From Podocnemis expansa (taxonomy: Eukaryota > Chordata > Testudines > Podocnemididae), in the NCBI GenBank assembly GCA_007922195.1, contig ML681998.1, positions 12,442,070 through 12,506,069 on the forward strand: 64,000 nt of DNA. The letters are read 5' to 3'. Shown here one piece after another: positions 1-12,500 of this stretch. The stretch's first letter is position 1. Every line of letters begins with the position of its first letter. The translations under genes were made by a program, and so were the position numbers. The notes beneath the pieces are model-generated. The model was given only the letters and a program-made list of their open reading frames with translations, was not told the origin of the DNA and did not search any database.

Positions 1-436
1 GAAGATATATTCTATGGGAAACCAGTGTAGTTAGAGAACAAGTTTTGCGTGCTCATGGTAACTTGCATTGCTGAGAAGGACGGCTGTGGTAATTTCTATT
101 AGTTGTAGTTTCCTGGAGGGCAGCAGATGGTTTCATGCACTGCATCCTGTAATATCAGTGCATGACCTCAGTGGTCTAAGTCTCTTAGACATATGCTCTA
201 GGAAGGAATATTCCACATCCCTGATGCTTAGAGGTGTGGCCTGTAGGCAAGGAGAGAACATCACCATCTGTCTTCAACAGAATGACAAGTACAATAATAT
301 ATAACAATAGCATTTCTTCCCTGCATCAACAGGGCATCCTGGGTAAATGAAACCCTTCCTAGCCTGGGGGAACTCTTCAAGGTGATTACACATATCTGTC
401 ATCACACACCATTAGGTAATTGACACTGATATAATT

Positions 437-624
437 TGGTCTAGTTCAGCAAAACAAGAAAGGAGTCCTGTGGCACTTAAAGACTAACACATTTATTTAT
501 TGCATGAGCTTTCATGGAAAAAATCCCATTTTGTTAGACTCTTTGAAGAGGGGGAGCTCTGCCATCTTCAAAGCGTCTAACGAAGTGGGATTTTCTCCAC
601 GAAAGCTCATGCGATAAATAAATT
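437..624. mobile_element. Foldback element made of two inverted Penelope-like tails
   Basis: The left arm reads GGAGTCCTGTGGCACTT...TGCATGAGCTTTCATGG. The right arm is an inverted tail, TTCAAAGCG...CGAAAGCTCATGCGATAAATAAA. It is flanked by a near-perfect duplication, TGATATAATT (427-436) and TGATACAATT (625-634). The same tail ends the longer GIY-YIG-bearing copies at 20738 and 45761. Confidence 0.7.
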
Positions 625-2189
625 TGATACAATTAAGCTGTGTCTTTTCTTTAATTGGTTATAATTAGTTTTCTGTTTCATGCTCTATTACAGAAAGGCC
701 AAAATCTCTTCAAACAGATAGGTTTGTCAGTACATATGGCATTCACAGGTTTTATAAAGTAGGTATTGCCATGTTGTAATTGAATTAAAACATGCTGAAG
801 GAACAAACTTTTGAAAAGTATGTGCACCATATATTGGCATGCATGTGGTTTATCATTTCACATTAGGTGTGCCTAAGACTAGACTGATCAGATAAGTGTG
901 AAACATCTAGACTGGGGTTAAATGCAAAAGGCTCCTCTGAATATCAGGCCTGTCCCTATAAAATTGAGACATCTCATCACCTTACCTAAGATATGCATAT
1001 ATTGTTACTTCGAATATAAACTTGCAAGAAGGTAAAAGTGCATTAGAAATGTCTGTTGTTGGCAGATTAAAGCTGCAGAAAATATCTGGGTACAAAAATA
1101 GCATAACTGAAAGGACACTGTCAGCATAAATTTCATATACTTATCAGTTAGAAATAATATCACAGATTAAATCTGAATTAATTGATTAAAGTCTAATGCT
1201 TTTCACTTTTTGCTATTAATTCAATCTTTTTATTTCACTGGAAATGAAAACTAGTATAGTTCAGACATTCTAAGCCACTTCAGTTTTCTTTGAGCTATCA
1301 TAATATACTTGAAATCATAATGTTGCAGGAAATTGTTTATCTGTGAAGCAGGAAAGTTAGATTTATTATTACAAATTTATATTTGCAATGTGGTTTTTAA
1401 AAAATCTAAATGTTGGGGCTATAGTAGTGTCCTTTTTAAGTGAAATGGAATTATCTGGAATGAATAATTTATGGAAGGGTAGATATGGAAAATAAGATTT
1501 CTGCACGCTATACTTAAGCATTTCACAAGCTTTCACTGTTCATATAGTTTGTCTTTTCTTTTTTCCCTTTTATATTTTGAGTAAATAGGTTAGTTATTAA
1601 TCATTGTTTCTACACTACTTATTCTATGTTCCCACTTTTAATAAAGCAGCACTTTTCATCTGTTATCTTAAACATCCCATATACATGCATGCTGCTTGCT
1701 CTGGCAGAGTTCATCTGCATCATCACATTTGGGTTTTCTGAAGGTGGGTTTAGTTTTGAGAAGTAACTGTCACATAGCTAATTAAATTTGACAGTTATCC
1801 CCAGAGAGAGTTGAGTCAAAAAACACCACCCTGGTAAAGCTCCTAGTCCAGGTAGCCTGTGTTAGTCCTTGACCCAGCAGCAATTGCTTAAATCAAATTC
1901 TTAAAAAAAGGCAGAGTCATAAACATAACATAAATGAGACAAAAAGCCCTTGGCCCTCAGGACTTTCATCTACGGCTCCTTTCTTTTTGTTCCAAGCAAG
2001 TTCTCTTAGAGTCATCTGAGCAGTGTTTTCCCCAGGAATTGAAATTGGGGGGGGGGGGTGTGTTGGAATTTATGGGGGGAGGGGGAGGGCCAATGAGGTG
2101 TGAGACTGTGGTAGTGAAGAGAGGGTATATGGCATCATACTAAAAACTGAAAAGTGGTTCATGAATGACAATTTTCTTAGATAGTCACA

Positions 2190-2470
2190 CAAAGATGGCT
2201 ACTGGTCTGGCACCAATATCATTCAACATATTCATAAATGATCAGGTAAAAGGGATGAACACTGAAATGGCAGGTTTTGCAGATGGTAGAAAATTACTCA
2301 AGATTAAATTGGATTATTATTAAATTTGGAATGGGATCTTACAAAACTGGATGACTGGACAACAAAATGGCAGCTGAAATTCAATGCTGATAAACACAAA
2401 GCAATGCATATTTGAAAACAGAAACCCAATGACATATATAAAATAATGGGGTCTAACTTAGCTGTTACCA
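2190..2470 (+). mobile_element. CR1-like LINE reverse-transcriptase fragment
   Basis: With frameshifts, the + strand reads FNIFIND, a FADD-like motif (FADG) and DDWTTKWQLKFNADK, typical of CR1-type reverse transcriptases. It is decayed and non-functional. Confidence 0.65.
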
Positions 2471-2486
2471 CTCAAGAAAGAGAGAG

Positions 2487-2800
2487 ACTCATAGACTCTA
2501 AGGTCAGAAAGGACCAATATGATGGTCTTGCCTCCTGTACAATACAGGACACAAAACCTCACCCACTCATTCCTGTAATAAATCTCTAACCTCTGGCTGG
2601 GTTAAAGTCCTCAAGTCAGGGTTTAAAGACTTCAAAGTACAGAAACTCCACCACCCAGTGAGCCATCCCATGCTCCATGCTACAGAGGAAGGTGAAAACC
2701 CCCCACAGCCCTTGCCAATCTGCCCTGGGGGAAATTCCTTTCCGAATTCAGATTAAAAATACAGCAATCAGTTAAACCCTGAGCATGTGAGCAAGTCTCA
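2487..2800 (-). mobile_element. CR1 LINE 3' end, antisense
   Basis: It starts TCATAGACTCTAAGGTCAGAAAGGACC, the reverse complement of a sauropsid CR1 3' terminus. It sits between two + strand LINE fragments, so it probably inserted into the older copy. Confidence 0.7.
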
Positions 2801-2889
2801 CCAGATGGTGGAGTCTATTGTGGATAATTCTCTGAAAAATTCTGTTTAGTGTGTGTGCACTAAATACTGCATGCCGATCTGGTTGCCCG

Positions 2890-3045
2890 ATTTCAAAAAT
2901 ATATATATTTAAATTAGAAAAGGTACAGAGAAAGGCAATTAAAATGATTAGGGGTATTGCACAGCTTCTATCTGAGAAGAGCTTAATAAAACTGAGACTT
3001 TTCAGTTTGAAACACTCTTCCATGGCAAAATTGTGTCTCTAGGGT
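2890..3045 (+). mobile_element. CR1-like LINE fragment, downstream part
   Basis: The + strand encodes LEKVQRKAIKMIRGIAQLL...KLRLFSLK, the C-terminal reverse-transcriptase region of CR1-type LINEs. It is probably the continuation of the fragment at 2190-2470. Confidence 0.65.
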
Positions 3046-3254
3046 CAGTCAAATATGGTAATTTGTTTTTTGCCTTTCAGTTGGGTTTTTTTGGTCCCAA
3101 AACAAAATCTGACCAAGTAAGTGGTAGTGCTTTGTTAGGACAGTTTTTTGTGGTGGCTGTCCACAGTCACTGTGTAGCAAAGATTTCTATGCATATAGTA
3201 GTGTAACCAAACCTCAGGGTATGTCCTTGTTCTACTTTCAATGTTTTCTTGTAG

Positions 3255-3504
3255 TTTTTGCAACAGACTGTGATTCTGGCTCCAACGCAGAGATCATCTA
3301 CTTCATTCAAACCACGGACTTTTTCATCACTCCTGAAGGGGTCATCAGTTCTCACCAGCAACTGAACTTTGAGCGAGCAAACCACATGTATGAGTTTGTG
3401 GTCATAGCTGTGGACAAAGGCCACCCTCCTCGGACAGGAACCGCATCAGTGCGTGTCAAAATGACTAATGTGAATGATGAGGCACCTGTATTCTCTCAGT
3501 CTGT
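3255..3504 (+). CDS. Cadherin exon 1 (first visible): second half of a cadherin repeat
   Basis: The acceptor TTTCTTGTAG ends at 3254 and the donor GTAAGT starts at 3505. The exon begins with two bases of a split codon and ends with two, so the previous exon is missing upstream. It encodes the later strands of a repeat: [12 protein letters not shown], then [20 protein letters not shown] (LDRE-like position), ending at the linker NVNDEAPVF, which keeps the calcium-linker pattern. Confidence 0.93.
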
Positions 3505-6500
3505 GTAAGTCAAGTTCAGACGCTGAGTTGTGTTCAGTGTTCCCATTCATACTAATAATCCTGATTACATTTGTCAGTCAATAAGCATCTACTTATCTTC
3601 TGAGCACCCTCCATTACCAGTGAACTCAGTGGTATGACTTACATGAGTGAGCATTTGAGGGACTGGATTGTAAGGTTCTAGATTGTAAAAAGTCCTCACA
3701 TTAATTGTAACATGGCCCATTGGATCCTTACGTCCTTTGGCTATGTTCACACAGCCCTCTTATTTCGAAACAACAGAGGTTGTTCCGAAATAAGATTTAG
3801 GCTGTTCACACGACGCACACTTGTTTCGAAACAACGGGTCCCGTTGTTTCGAAACAATGGCGTTGTTTCGAAACAAGTTAAACCCCATGTGGGGACGAAA
3901 CAACGTTGTTTCAAAACAATTGTTTCGAAACAATGCCATGCGAACATGTTGTTTCGAAACAACGGTGACTTGTTTTGAAATAACTGTTGCCTGAACCTGC
4001 TATTTCGCTTTGAGCTTTTTTCCTTAATTTGAATTAACAAACTGTTAATTTGAATTAAGTTATTTCGAAATAAGGCGTTATTTCGATACAAGTTGTTTCA
4101 AAACAACCGTATCGAACTAACCCCCTGTGTGTGAACACGGCCTGTGTTACATACAGAGAGAATGTAAGTAAGCTGTATAGAACAGAATGACAGAAAGGTC
4201 TAACTTCTAGAGCAGTGGTTTCCAAACTTTTTTCTTGGGCTCCAGTAGAAAAAAATCATTTATGCCTGTGACCCAACAATTACATCTTTCAGCAATGCAT
4301 TCTAGTTTATTGGCGGCGGCAGCAGTAGGAGGTTGCATGACCCAGTACCTGAGGGTCTGCAACCCAGTACTGGCTCCCAACCTGTGGTTTGAAAACCACT
4401 GGTCTCAGGGTCAGCAACCCAAAAGATAAGAAGAGTCATTTGTAAAATTTCTTCAGTAACCAAGTTTTTTGAGAGCCGCAATGAGTGTAGCCTGCTAGTG
4501 AGGGGTGGGAGGATCTGAGAGATAGGTATGAATGCCTGCTGCTGAGTCCCCTGGTGGGAAGAGAGGAGGAGCCTGGAACCAGAAGTGGGCCCTCTACAGG
4601 GTCCCCTAGTGGTGAGGGGAGCCCAGAGTTTGGCACAGGCCCACTGCAGGCTCTCTCATTGGTGGCGGGACCCATAGCCAGGAGCTGTAAGGGGGCAGCC
4701 AAAGAGCTGCAGGTTGCAGACCCCTGGTCTAGTGGAATGTTTTTTGTTGTGCTGGTGCCTTGTTCTTATGGTGACTGACCATCTAAATGTCTGAGCTGGG
4801 AGGAAATGGTAGATATCAAATGTTGACCAAAGTAAGTATCAGCTGAAGAAGATTACATAATAAATAACTTTCATTAGATTTTAGTAAGTTAAAATGCATT
4901 TTTAACTCTGTCTGTAGTAAATTTATATTATTTTTGTCATAAGTGTACAATATAGCCATTGATAAGGAAGTGTTAACATTTTGTACATTTAGGCTGCGTC
5001 TACACTTACACTTTAAATCAAATTAATGATGATTTAAAGTATTGCATAGCAACACTAGCTTTCCTTAATTTGAAATAAAGACCTCCCATAATTGAAAATA
5101 AGGAAAGGTAATTCTGAAGTTATAAAACCTCCCTTAAATTTGAAACTACAGTTAAATTGAGCTTATTAGTTCAATTTAACCCAGTGTAGCTGTGTTAATT
5201 TGAACTAATCATTAGTTCAAATTAACACTTTTTGCCTTTCTTCCTCCCAGGATGCTTTCTCTTTCTATATACTGGGTGGGGGCATGGCCCTTCTTGGGGG
5301 CAATATTGCCATGGGGGCCATGGTGCCCCTCTCCTAAATCAACTAGCAAGTCCTGTCCATGGACATGCTAGTTCAATTTCTGTTTCTAGTGGAGCCATGT
5401 TAATTTGATTTAACTTAATTTGATTTAATGATTATTAATTTGATTAAATTAGTTCAATTTAAGCTAATTTGGTTAAACAATCTAAGTGTAGGCATAGCCT
5501 TAGGGTGTACAGTCCTGTTCTATATATAGGCTCTTGTTCCATCCTCATCATGACTGTTCACATTTGGGTATTCTGTGGTCCAATATTGGATAGAGACTTT
5601 ACTAATATTAGTTATGTGAGGTTTCTTCTGTTTCTCATCCTCTCCCCAGGAGGAAAACTGGGTGAGCCATTTGGTGTAGTCTTGTTTTTTTTATTTTACC
5701 TTCCAAAAGATCCTTAGGGATAGGCAAAGAATTACAGGATCACAATGGTACAGTGCACACTTCAAGCCAAAACTAGATTCTTTAGATTTTCAAAGGCTCT
5801 AACTGTTCACTGATTAAACTGTGAATGTGCAAAGGTAAACGATATCACATTCACAATGATGAGTGCCTGTGACCCAACAATTGTGGCAGCTTATTAATGG
5901 GATACAATATCCTGTTAGTAAATGTCCAGTAATTGCTTGTCTTTGCATCAGTTATAAAACATTCCTCTCAGAAGATGCTGGCCCAAGTACCTTAGTGGCT
6001 ACTGTACACGCAAAGGATCCTGATGGAGATGGGGTGTTATATCAGATTACTGGAGGTAATGAAGACAGCAACTTTGAACTGGATCACCAGAAAGGTAGGA
6101 AAAGAGATTTTAAAACATTACTTGCTGTCTGAGTCTGTGGTAGCTCAGCTTTGTGTCCATCTAGTAATTCAAATAATTCAATATGTAATTATAAAAAAGC
6201 AAAACAGTGTTTCATTCATACTGTTTGTGGACTAGTGATGCTTTTCATAAATTAGAATAGGTAGACCCCTGCAAATCCGCACATATCCGAATTACAGCCA
6301 CAGATATCTGCATTATAGCCATGGATACAATGCAGGTATCTGTGGACTATTTCTTGTAGATGCAGATTGGATACGGGTCCACATATTTTTATCTGTGCAC
6401 AGCTAGAGCCCTGGAAATATGTGGATATCTGCAGATATCTGCATTATAGTCGCATCCACAGGTACAACATGGGTATCTGCAAACCATTTCTTGCAGACAC

Positions 6501-9500
6501 AGATTGGATGCATACCCACATATTTACATCTGCACAGGGCTCTAAGACTAGCTTCCCTCTTGGGCTAGGAATTATACAAAACCACAGGAAGACTTGGGTC
6601 TCTGGCTTAGTGAATTCACAGTCTAAGAAGACCAACCGCATATCTTCCTGTTAAAATCCAAACACACCTCAAAATATAGCGATACAGAAATATGACATTT
6701 TTGTTTACATTATCAGTAAAATTACACTTTATCATCCAAAATCTAGGCATCATTAAACTTCGTAGGAACCCTCCACCCAAACTGAAGGGACCACGATACA
6801 TATTAAACATCACAGCCATAGATGACAATGCCTCTGGAGGACCAACCTATCTGAGCAGCTATGTAGAGGTTATTGTAAGAATTAATGATGTTAATACCAA
6901 CAAACCTGTCTTCAGAGAGGTAAGATACCGATCTGTACCTTTCTCTTCCATATACATGTAATATCATCACCTTGGGGCTGATACTACATCTTTGAGGTTG
7001 TCTTTGCTGGTAGAAGATGTTGATCTTAAGAGATTATATTTGCAAGTATGGTAGAGCCTCATTGGATTATACTCATGGAAGCTTATGTGTTAAATAAATT
7101 TGTTAATCTTTAAAAATGACACAGGACTCCTTGTTTGTTTTGCTGAAATAGACTAACGTGGCTAACCCCCCCCCCGCCCCCAGAACTTGTTACAGTGGAA
7201 TATACTGCCAGTTTTCAGTATTTAAACAGGAAAAGGCTCCTTTTCACAAAAGATTTTTGACTTCTCTAGGAGAGTAAGCAATTGAAAAACATTTCCTTTC
7301 ATAGTCTTTTCAAATGCACTGCAAACACATTGGAACATTTCATAGCTAATTTCTGCAGTTCTATTTGTAATATGTTTTTGTTATACTTATAGTGTGCTTA
7401 CTACAGTGACAGCACCTGGGTTCTAGAAAACCAGTCCCCAGGCACCTATGTTCTGCAAGTAAAAGCTGATGATGCAGACCTAGGACTAAATGGAGAAGTA
7501 AAGTATGGGCTCATGCACAGAGATGGAGCTTCACCAGGTTTCAGTATTGACCCAGATACAGGTGAGTAGCTCTTATCTTATTGTGTTAAGGCAGAATTGC
7601 AATACCCTTGGCTGCGTCTACACTAGGGGCTTAAGTCGATTTAAGCAAATCCAGGGCTATATTTAGAATTTATTAAGTCGACTTAAGCACTTGCTTAAGT
7701 TGACTTAATAACCCCTTCCCTGTGGGGTGACTTAAGCTTTTAAGTTGACTTTGCAGGGCAGGAAGCCCTGATCCCTGCCCCTGATCCCAGTTGGACTCCC
7801 AGAGCCTGATCTGGCTCCGGGGGCCCAATCAGGCCCCAGCCACCACTGGCAAGAGGCTGGGGGCTGGATCTGGCTCCCAGCCCCTTGTAGCAGGCAGCAG
7901 GGGCCAGCTCCCAGCCCCCACAGCAAGGGACTAAGAGCTGGCTCCAGCTCCCAGCTCCTCACCACATGGCAGGAGTTGGATTGGGCCCCTGGAAGCGGAT
8001 TGGTGGCCCCGGAGCCAGCTCACACCCTGGGGCGGGGAAGGGTGTGGGGCCCGAGCCCGGGACTGGGGTATTTGTACTAATGTAGACATATCCGCCTAAG
8101 TTGACTTTACTAGGTCGACCTTGTGAAGTTGGCTTAAAATAGTCCCCTAGTGTAGACATAGCCCTTGTGAGCTACTGTGAGCATGTGCTTCTCTGATACA
8201 TTAACAACAGGAAATTGGTATAGTAGCTGTATGCAGAATCCTGGGAGAATCAGATAAGCTTGTTTCCAAAACTGAGCCAGTGGCAAGAAAGATTGAAGTG
8301 AATACCGAGGAAAGTGAATGCTTACTTTTTATCACAGCAGAATTCTATAAATCCTAGAATTATTTAGAAATCCTACTTTAAAAAAATTCTCAATACTATA
8401 GCTGTGATGAAAAACATGGTAATTCTTTGACTAATCTTTAACATCCAAACAAATTGTATTTCATGCAGTAAACAGTAATCGAATCTAGAACAGTTTCCCA
8501 GCCTGTGGGCCGCGGACCCCTGGTGGGCCGCAGCCTGGCTCCAGGGGGTCCGCGGACAGGCAGGGAGCTGGGGCCAGACCCTGCCTGGGTCTCTGGTTGC
8601 CATGGAGATCCAGGCTTCTGGCTGGCCAGCAGGGAGCTTCCCCCAGGCTGGGAGTTTTTAAAACTCCCGCCCTGAGCATGCAAAGCATGCTCAGAATAGC
8701 CTGGGGAGTGGCCAGGTAAGGGGGGCAAGGGACCGTGTGGGGGTTGTGGAGGGGAACCAGCGGGGCGGGGGGCCATGTTTGCGGCGGCTCCTGGCTCCCT
8801 GGGGAAGGGCAGGGGGCCATGGCCACAGCGGCTCCAAACCCAAGGGAAGGGGCTGTGGCCGCCGTGGCTCCTGGCTCCCCAGGCAGGGGGAGGGGTCCAT
8901 GGCCATGGTGGCTCATGGCCTGGGGGAGAGGGGCCATGGCCACGTTGGTTCCCAGCTCCCCGGGCAAGGACAGGGGGCCATGACTGCGGCGGCTTCTGGC
9001 TCGAGGGAAGGGGCCATAGCCGCCGCAGCTCTAGGCTCCCCAGGCAGATGGAGGGGGCCATGGCCACGGTGGCTCCTGGCTCAGGGGAGGGGGGCCATGG
9101 CTGCAGAGAGCAGCAGACCACATTCTGGCCCCATGCGGGCCACATTTTCTGCGCAGAGGTGCCACCACTACATGGCAGTGCCACCCAAGGGGGCCATGGA
9201 CTTCCTTCACTCTCCAAAAGGGGTCCCCAGCCTTAAAAAGTTTGGGAACCCCTGATCTAGAGCATGTGGGTAAGGCTACACTAATTTAAATGACAAGTCA
9301 GCAAGAAAATCAAAATACCCTAGTTTAGTATCTGGATGTAAAACTATTTTGAAATATTAACATCACCTTGGAGGAAAAATCTCACTGGAGAAATATGAAT
9401 ATACTATACCTGGCAGAGGAGAAAGCATGAATGGATTTGCAGTTCTACTGAGTGCATATTCACCACTTTGCTGTGAGCTGGTTCATGTCTTACAAATGTG

Positions 9501-12500
9501 GATTGGGAGTTCAGAATGCAGTCTGAAAATACTACAAGTACAGTGGGTAGATGGTGGAAAACATTGCTAGGAATGTTGAATGAGAGAAATACTGCCCCTA
9601 TTTAAATACAAAAGATGCCCTCACTCTAGAATGGTAGTTCAGGATGTTCATACCTAAATATCCAGCAATGTAAGTGAGACCAAAGTCTGAGGTGGGGAGG
9701 GGCAGAGGGACGGCTTAAGTGACACACTGAGGTGCAGAGACAATCAGTCAGCACAGTGGAAGACCTGCATTCTAGGGTGAAAGTGTGTCTTGGCTGAACT
9801 TTAACCATAACTACAATATTTTATTCCATTTTAACCTATTTTATGGGGCTATTACATAGATCTTAAACTAACAGCTATTTTAATTATACCACTTACATCT
9901 GCTGTGCACTGAATTTCATTTAGCTGTCTTTGAAATGATCTGACTAATTGTCATTGGTGTAAACTCCATGGACAATTCTTGGAAATAAGGGAAACAAGCA
10001 TCTTTTGGGGAGAGGGAAGTGGGGTAAATGGTATCTCGCCTGAAGCTCTCTGGCAAGGCAGCCAAGCTGTAAGATGCTGGCTGTCAACAGTATGTGGCAT
10101 AGTAAGCACAAGAGGGTCACTGTGAGGAGTGGCAGAAACAGGGAGTCTTGAGTTAGTCATGTTTCATCAACACTATGCAAGGTTGTGGTATAGGTAAACT
10201 GAGCAATGTGGACCTGGTGTGTCCAGTCACTACTTCCTACTTTCTACTGTGTGACTGATATTCTTGCTGGTTTAGTCATGGCATTGAATATACAACATAC
10301 ACAAGGTGTTTCTGTTTGCAGGAATCATCGCCACCACTCAGAGTTTTGACCGAGAGTGGCAGAGAGAGTGGATTCTGTCTGTTACAGCCACAGACCAAGC
10401 TCAGGAGCCACTGAGTGGTGTTTGTCAAATCATCATCTTCATTGCTGACGTCAATGACAATGATCCCAAGTTTGAGAACAGCCACTACCAGCGTGAGTGA
10501 TTTTAAGCATGCACCCTCAGTCAGAATATTACACACCACGCAGGAGAGTGAGTGTGGCTGACACAGAGCAGTATTTCAAAAGTCTGTGAAAAGACCTCTT
10601 CATGCTGGTGACTGTCTCCCTCTTAAAAATGACCTGTTTTGGGGTAGCCTGATTAAAGATGTGATTCTGTTTGACTGGGACAATGCTACATGACTCAAGT
10701 TGACTTGTGTTCCCAGGCACAATAGAGGTGACACTTCTAGGGCATGTCTTCACCGATGGTGGCAAAATCACCGCCATCAGCCAAGCATTCCAAGAGCACT
10801 TAGCAGCGAGTCCGAACTTGCTGCTCTGCTCCTGGACGTCAGCTCCAGAAGTGTTGGGGTGCAGGAGGCGTATGAGAAAGCCGACCACAAGGGATTTGCG
10901 GTCAGCTTTCCCCAGTGTGTCCCGGTGATTTAGGAAGTCAGTGTCACGTACGGAAGGCATTTTACATGCCCCCACCTGCTCCTAGTCCTTTGCCCTGCCC
11001 CATTGGGAGCACTCACTCACTCACCTTTGTGCAGAAATCAGGGTAGTTCCCAGGACACAGAGAAGGGTAATGCAAGTAGTGCTAGAACCCAGGCAGTGGC
11101 ATTCAAATGCTGGGTTGGTTAGTTAAGCAGCAGCCTCCGTCACCTGGGCAGCTTTGTGCTCACAGAACATGGGGGCAGGGACATGGGTGACCTCATGTGT
11201 CTCCCCTTCATACCTCACTCCTGCTTGGGTGGATAATGCCCTCCTAGCCCCTCTACAAACTACCCCCAGGGATACCCCCCCCCCCCCCCCCCCAGTGATT
11301 TACCTCTTCATTAGTGCTCTTGGCCATACATGACGTGCCCACTCTGCTGGGGAGGGGCATGCGACTGGTCTTGCACCTTCCACTTGCATCCTGGTCACTT
11401 TCTGGGGGGAGCAGAAGAAATCTGCATGCATGCACAGTGCAAAATCTGTGTGTGCACAGTGCCACAGAATTTCCTGGGGGTGTAGAGGAGACAGCAAGAT
11501 AGGTTGGCAGAATGAGTTGATGTTCCTTCCTCTCTCCTAGACCTGAAACTTATTTTTGGGACTCCTTTTATTCCAAAGTCATAGGGACGGTGATAATTCA
11601 AAAACTGTCTAGATGCCACTAAGGTGTGAAACCAGATTGTGTAGACATTGTTGGTGCTCATGAAAGGCCTAGTCTAGGCTAGCATAGAAGGTGACTTTGG
11701 TTGTTTGACAGAATTAATCCCATTTTAAAACCTTAGGCCAAGTCCATGCTGATGGCAGCATATTTGCTGCTGTCAGTTCCAACCTTCCAGTTTGATTGAG
11801 TTGTCAATGAAGACTTACTGTACAGACTTCTGGATTGACTGAGCAAGTCCACTGCCCTCAAGAAGAGTAGTGCTGAGTTGAAGGGATGGCATTTCCCTTC
11901 GACTCAGTGCAGTGGAGACACCACTGTAAACAGGCATTGGAAAGTCGAGGGGAGTTGCCTGAGTTATTTTACGTCACTTGCATATCTGCCTTCGACTGCC
12001 ACTGAATTCCGCAGCCAGTGTAGACCTGGCCTTAGTGTGGAAGGGGCTAATTCTGTTTTCACAGCTGTTAGCTTGCTGTGGCAAACAATAGGGCACGATC
12101 AATGAACACATTGAACATTAAAAAATGTGTAAACTTCTCAGTACCTAGTAAAGAGAGGTTTTTAAGCAGCACTGAATTAAAATACGTTGCCCAACATGCT
12201 TTAGGAAAAGCAGTGTGTGCTGGGTTTGTTGGTTGTGGTTTTTGTATTGTTTTTTTGAAGTCCTTTTTTTTGAGCTAGGCATGCTACAGACGTGTGCACC
12301 GCAAACTTTTCAGAGCAGCTACTACACACTGATCTCAAACTGTATTTCTAAAGCTTTTGCTATAGACAGCCACTTGTCACAGTTTCTATGCTCATTCTGA
12401 TGAGAGAAATAGGAGTGAGGAGGCTGCCAAAATTGTCACCTGATTTGAATTAGGTGTGTGTGCAAACAGGTAAAATACCACTACCCTTGAGGTTTTAATA

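Larger units (their letters stand above)
1..3254 (+). other. Intronic sequence upstream of the first visible exon
   Basis: No cadherin exon was recognised here. It holds a foldback Penelope-tail element (437-624) and LINE remnants (2190-3045). The remainder (about 640-2180) is AT-rich with no recognisable feature apart from a G-run near 2048-2059. Confidence 0.6.

Noticed and set aside
68..304. Open frame considered as an N-terminal exon
   Set aside because: No cadherin repeat motif, signal peptide or matching phase for exon 1.
8438..9217. 259-codon open frame on the minus strand
   Set aside because: Low-complexity GC-rich frame inside a hAT-like element with terminal repeats; no protein family likeness.
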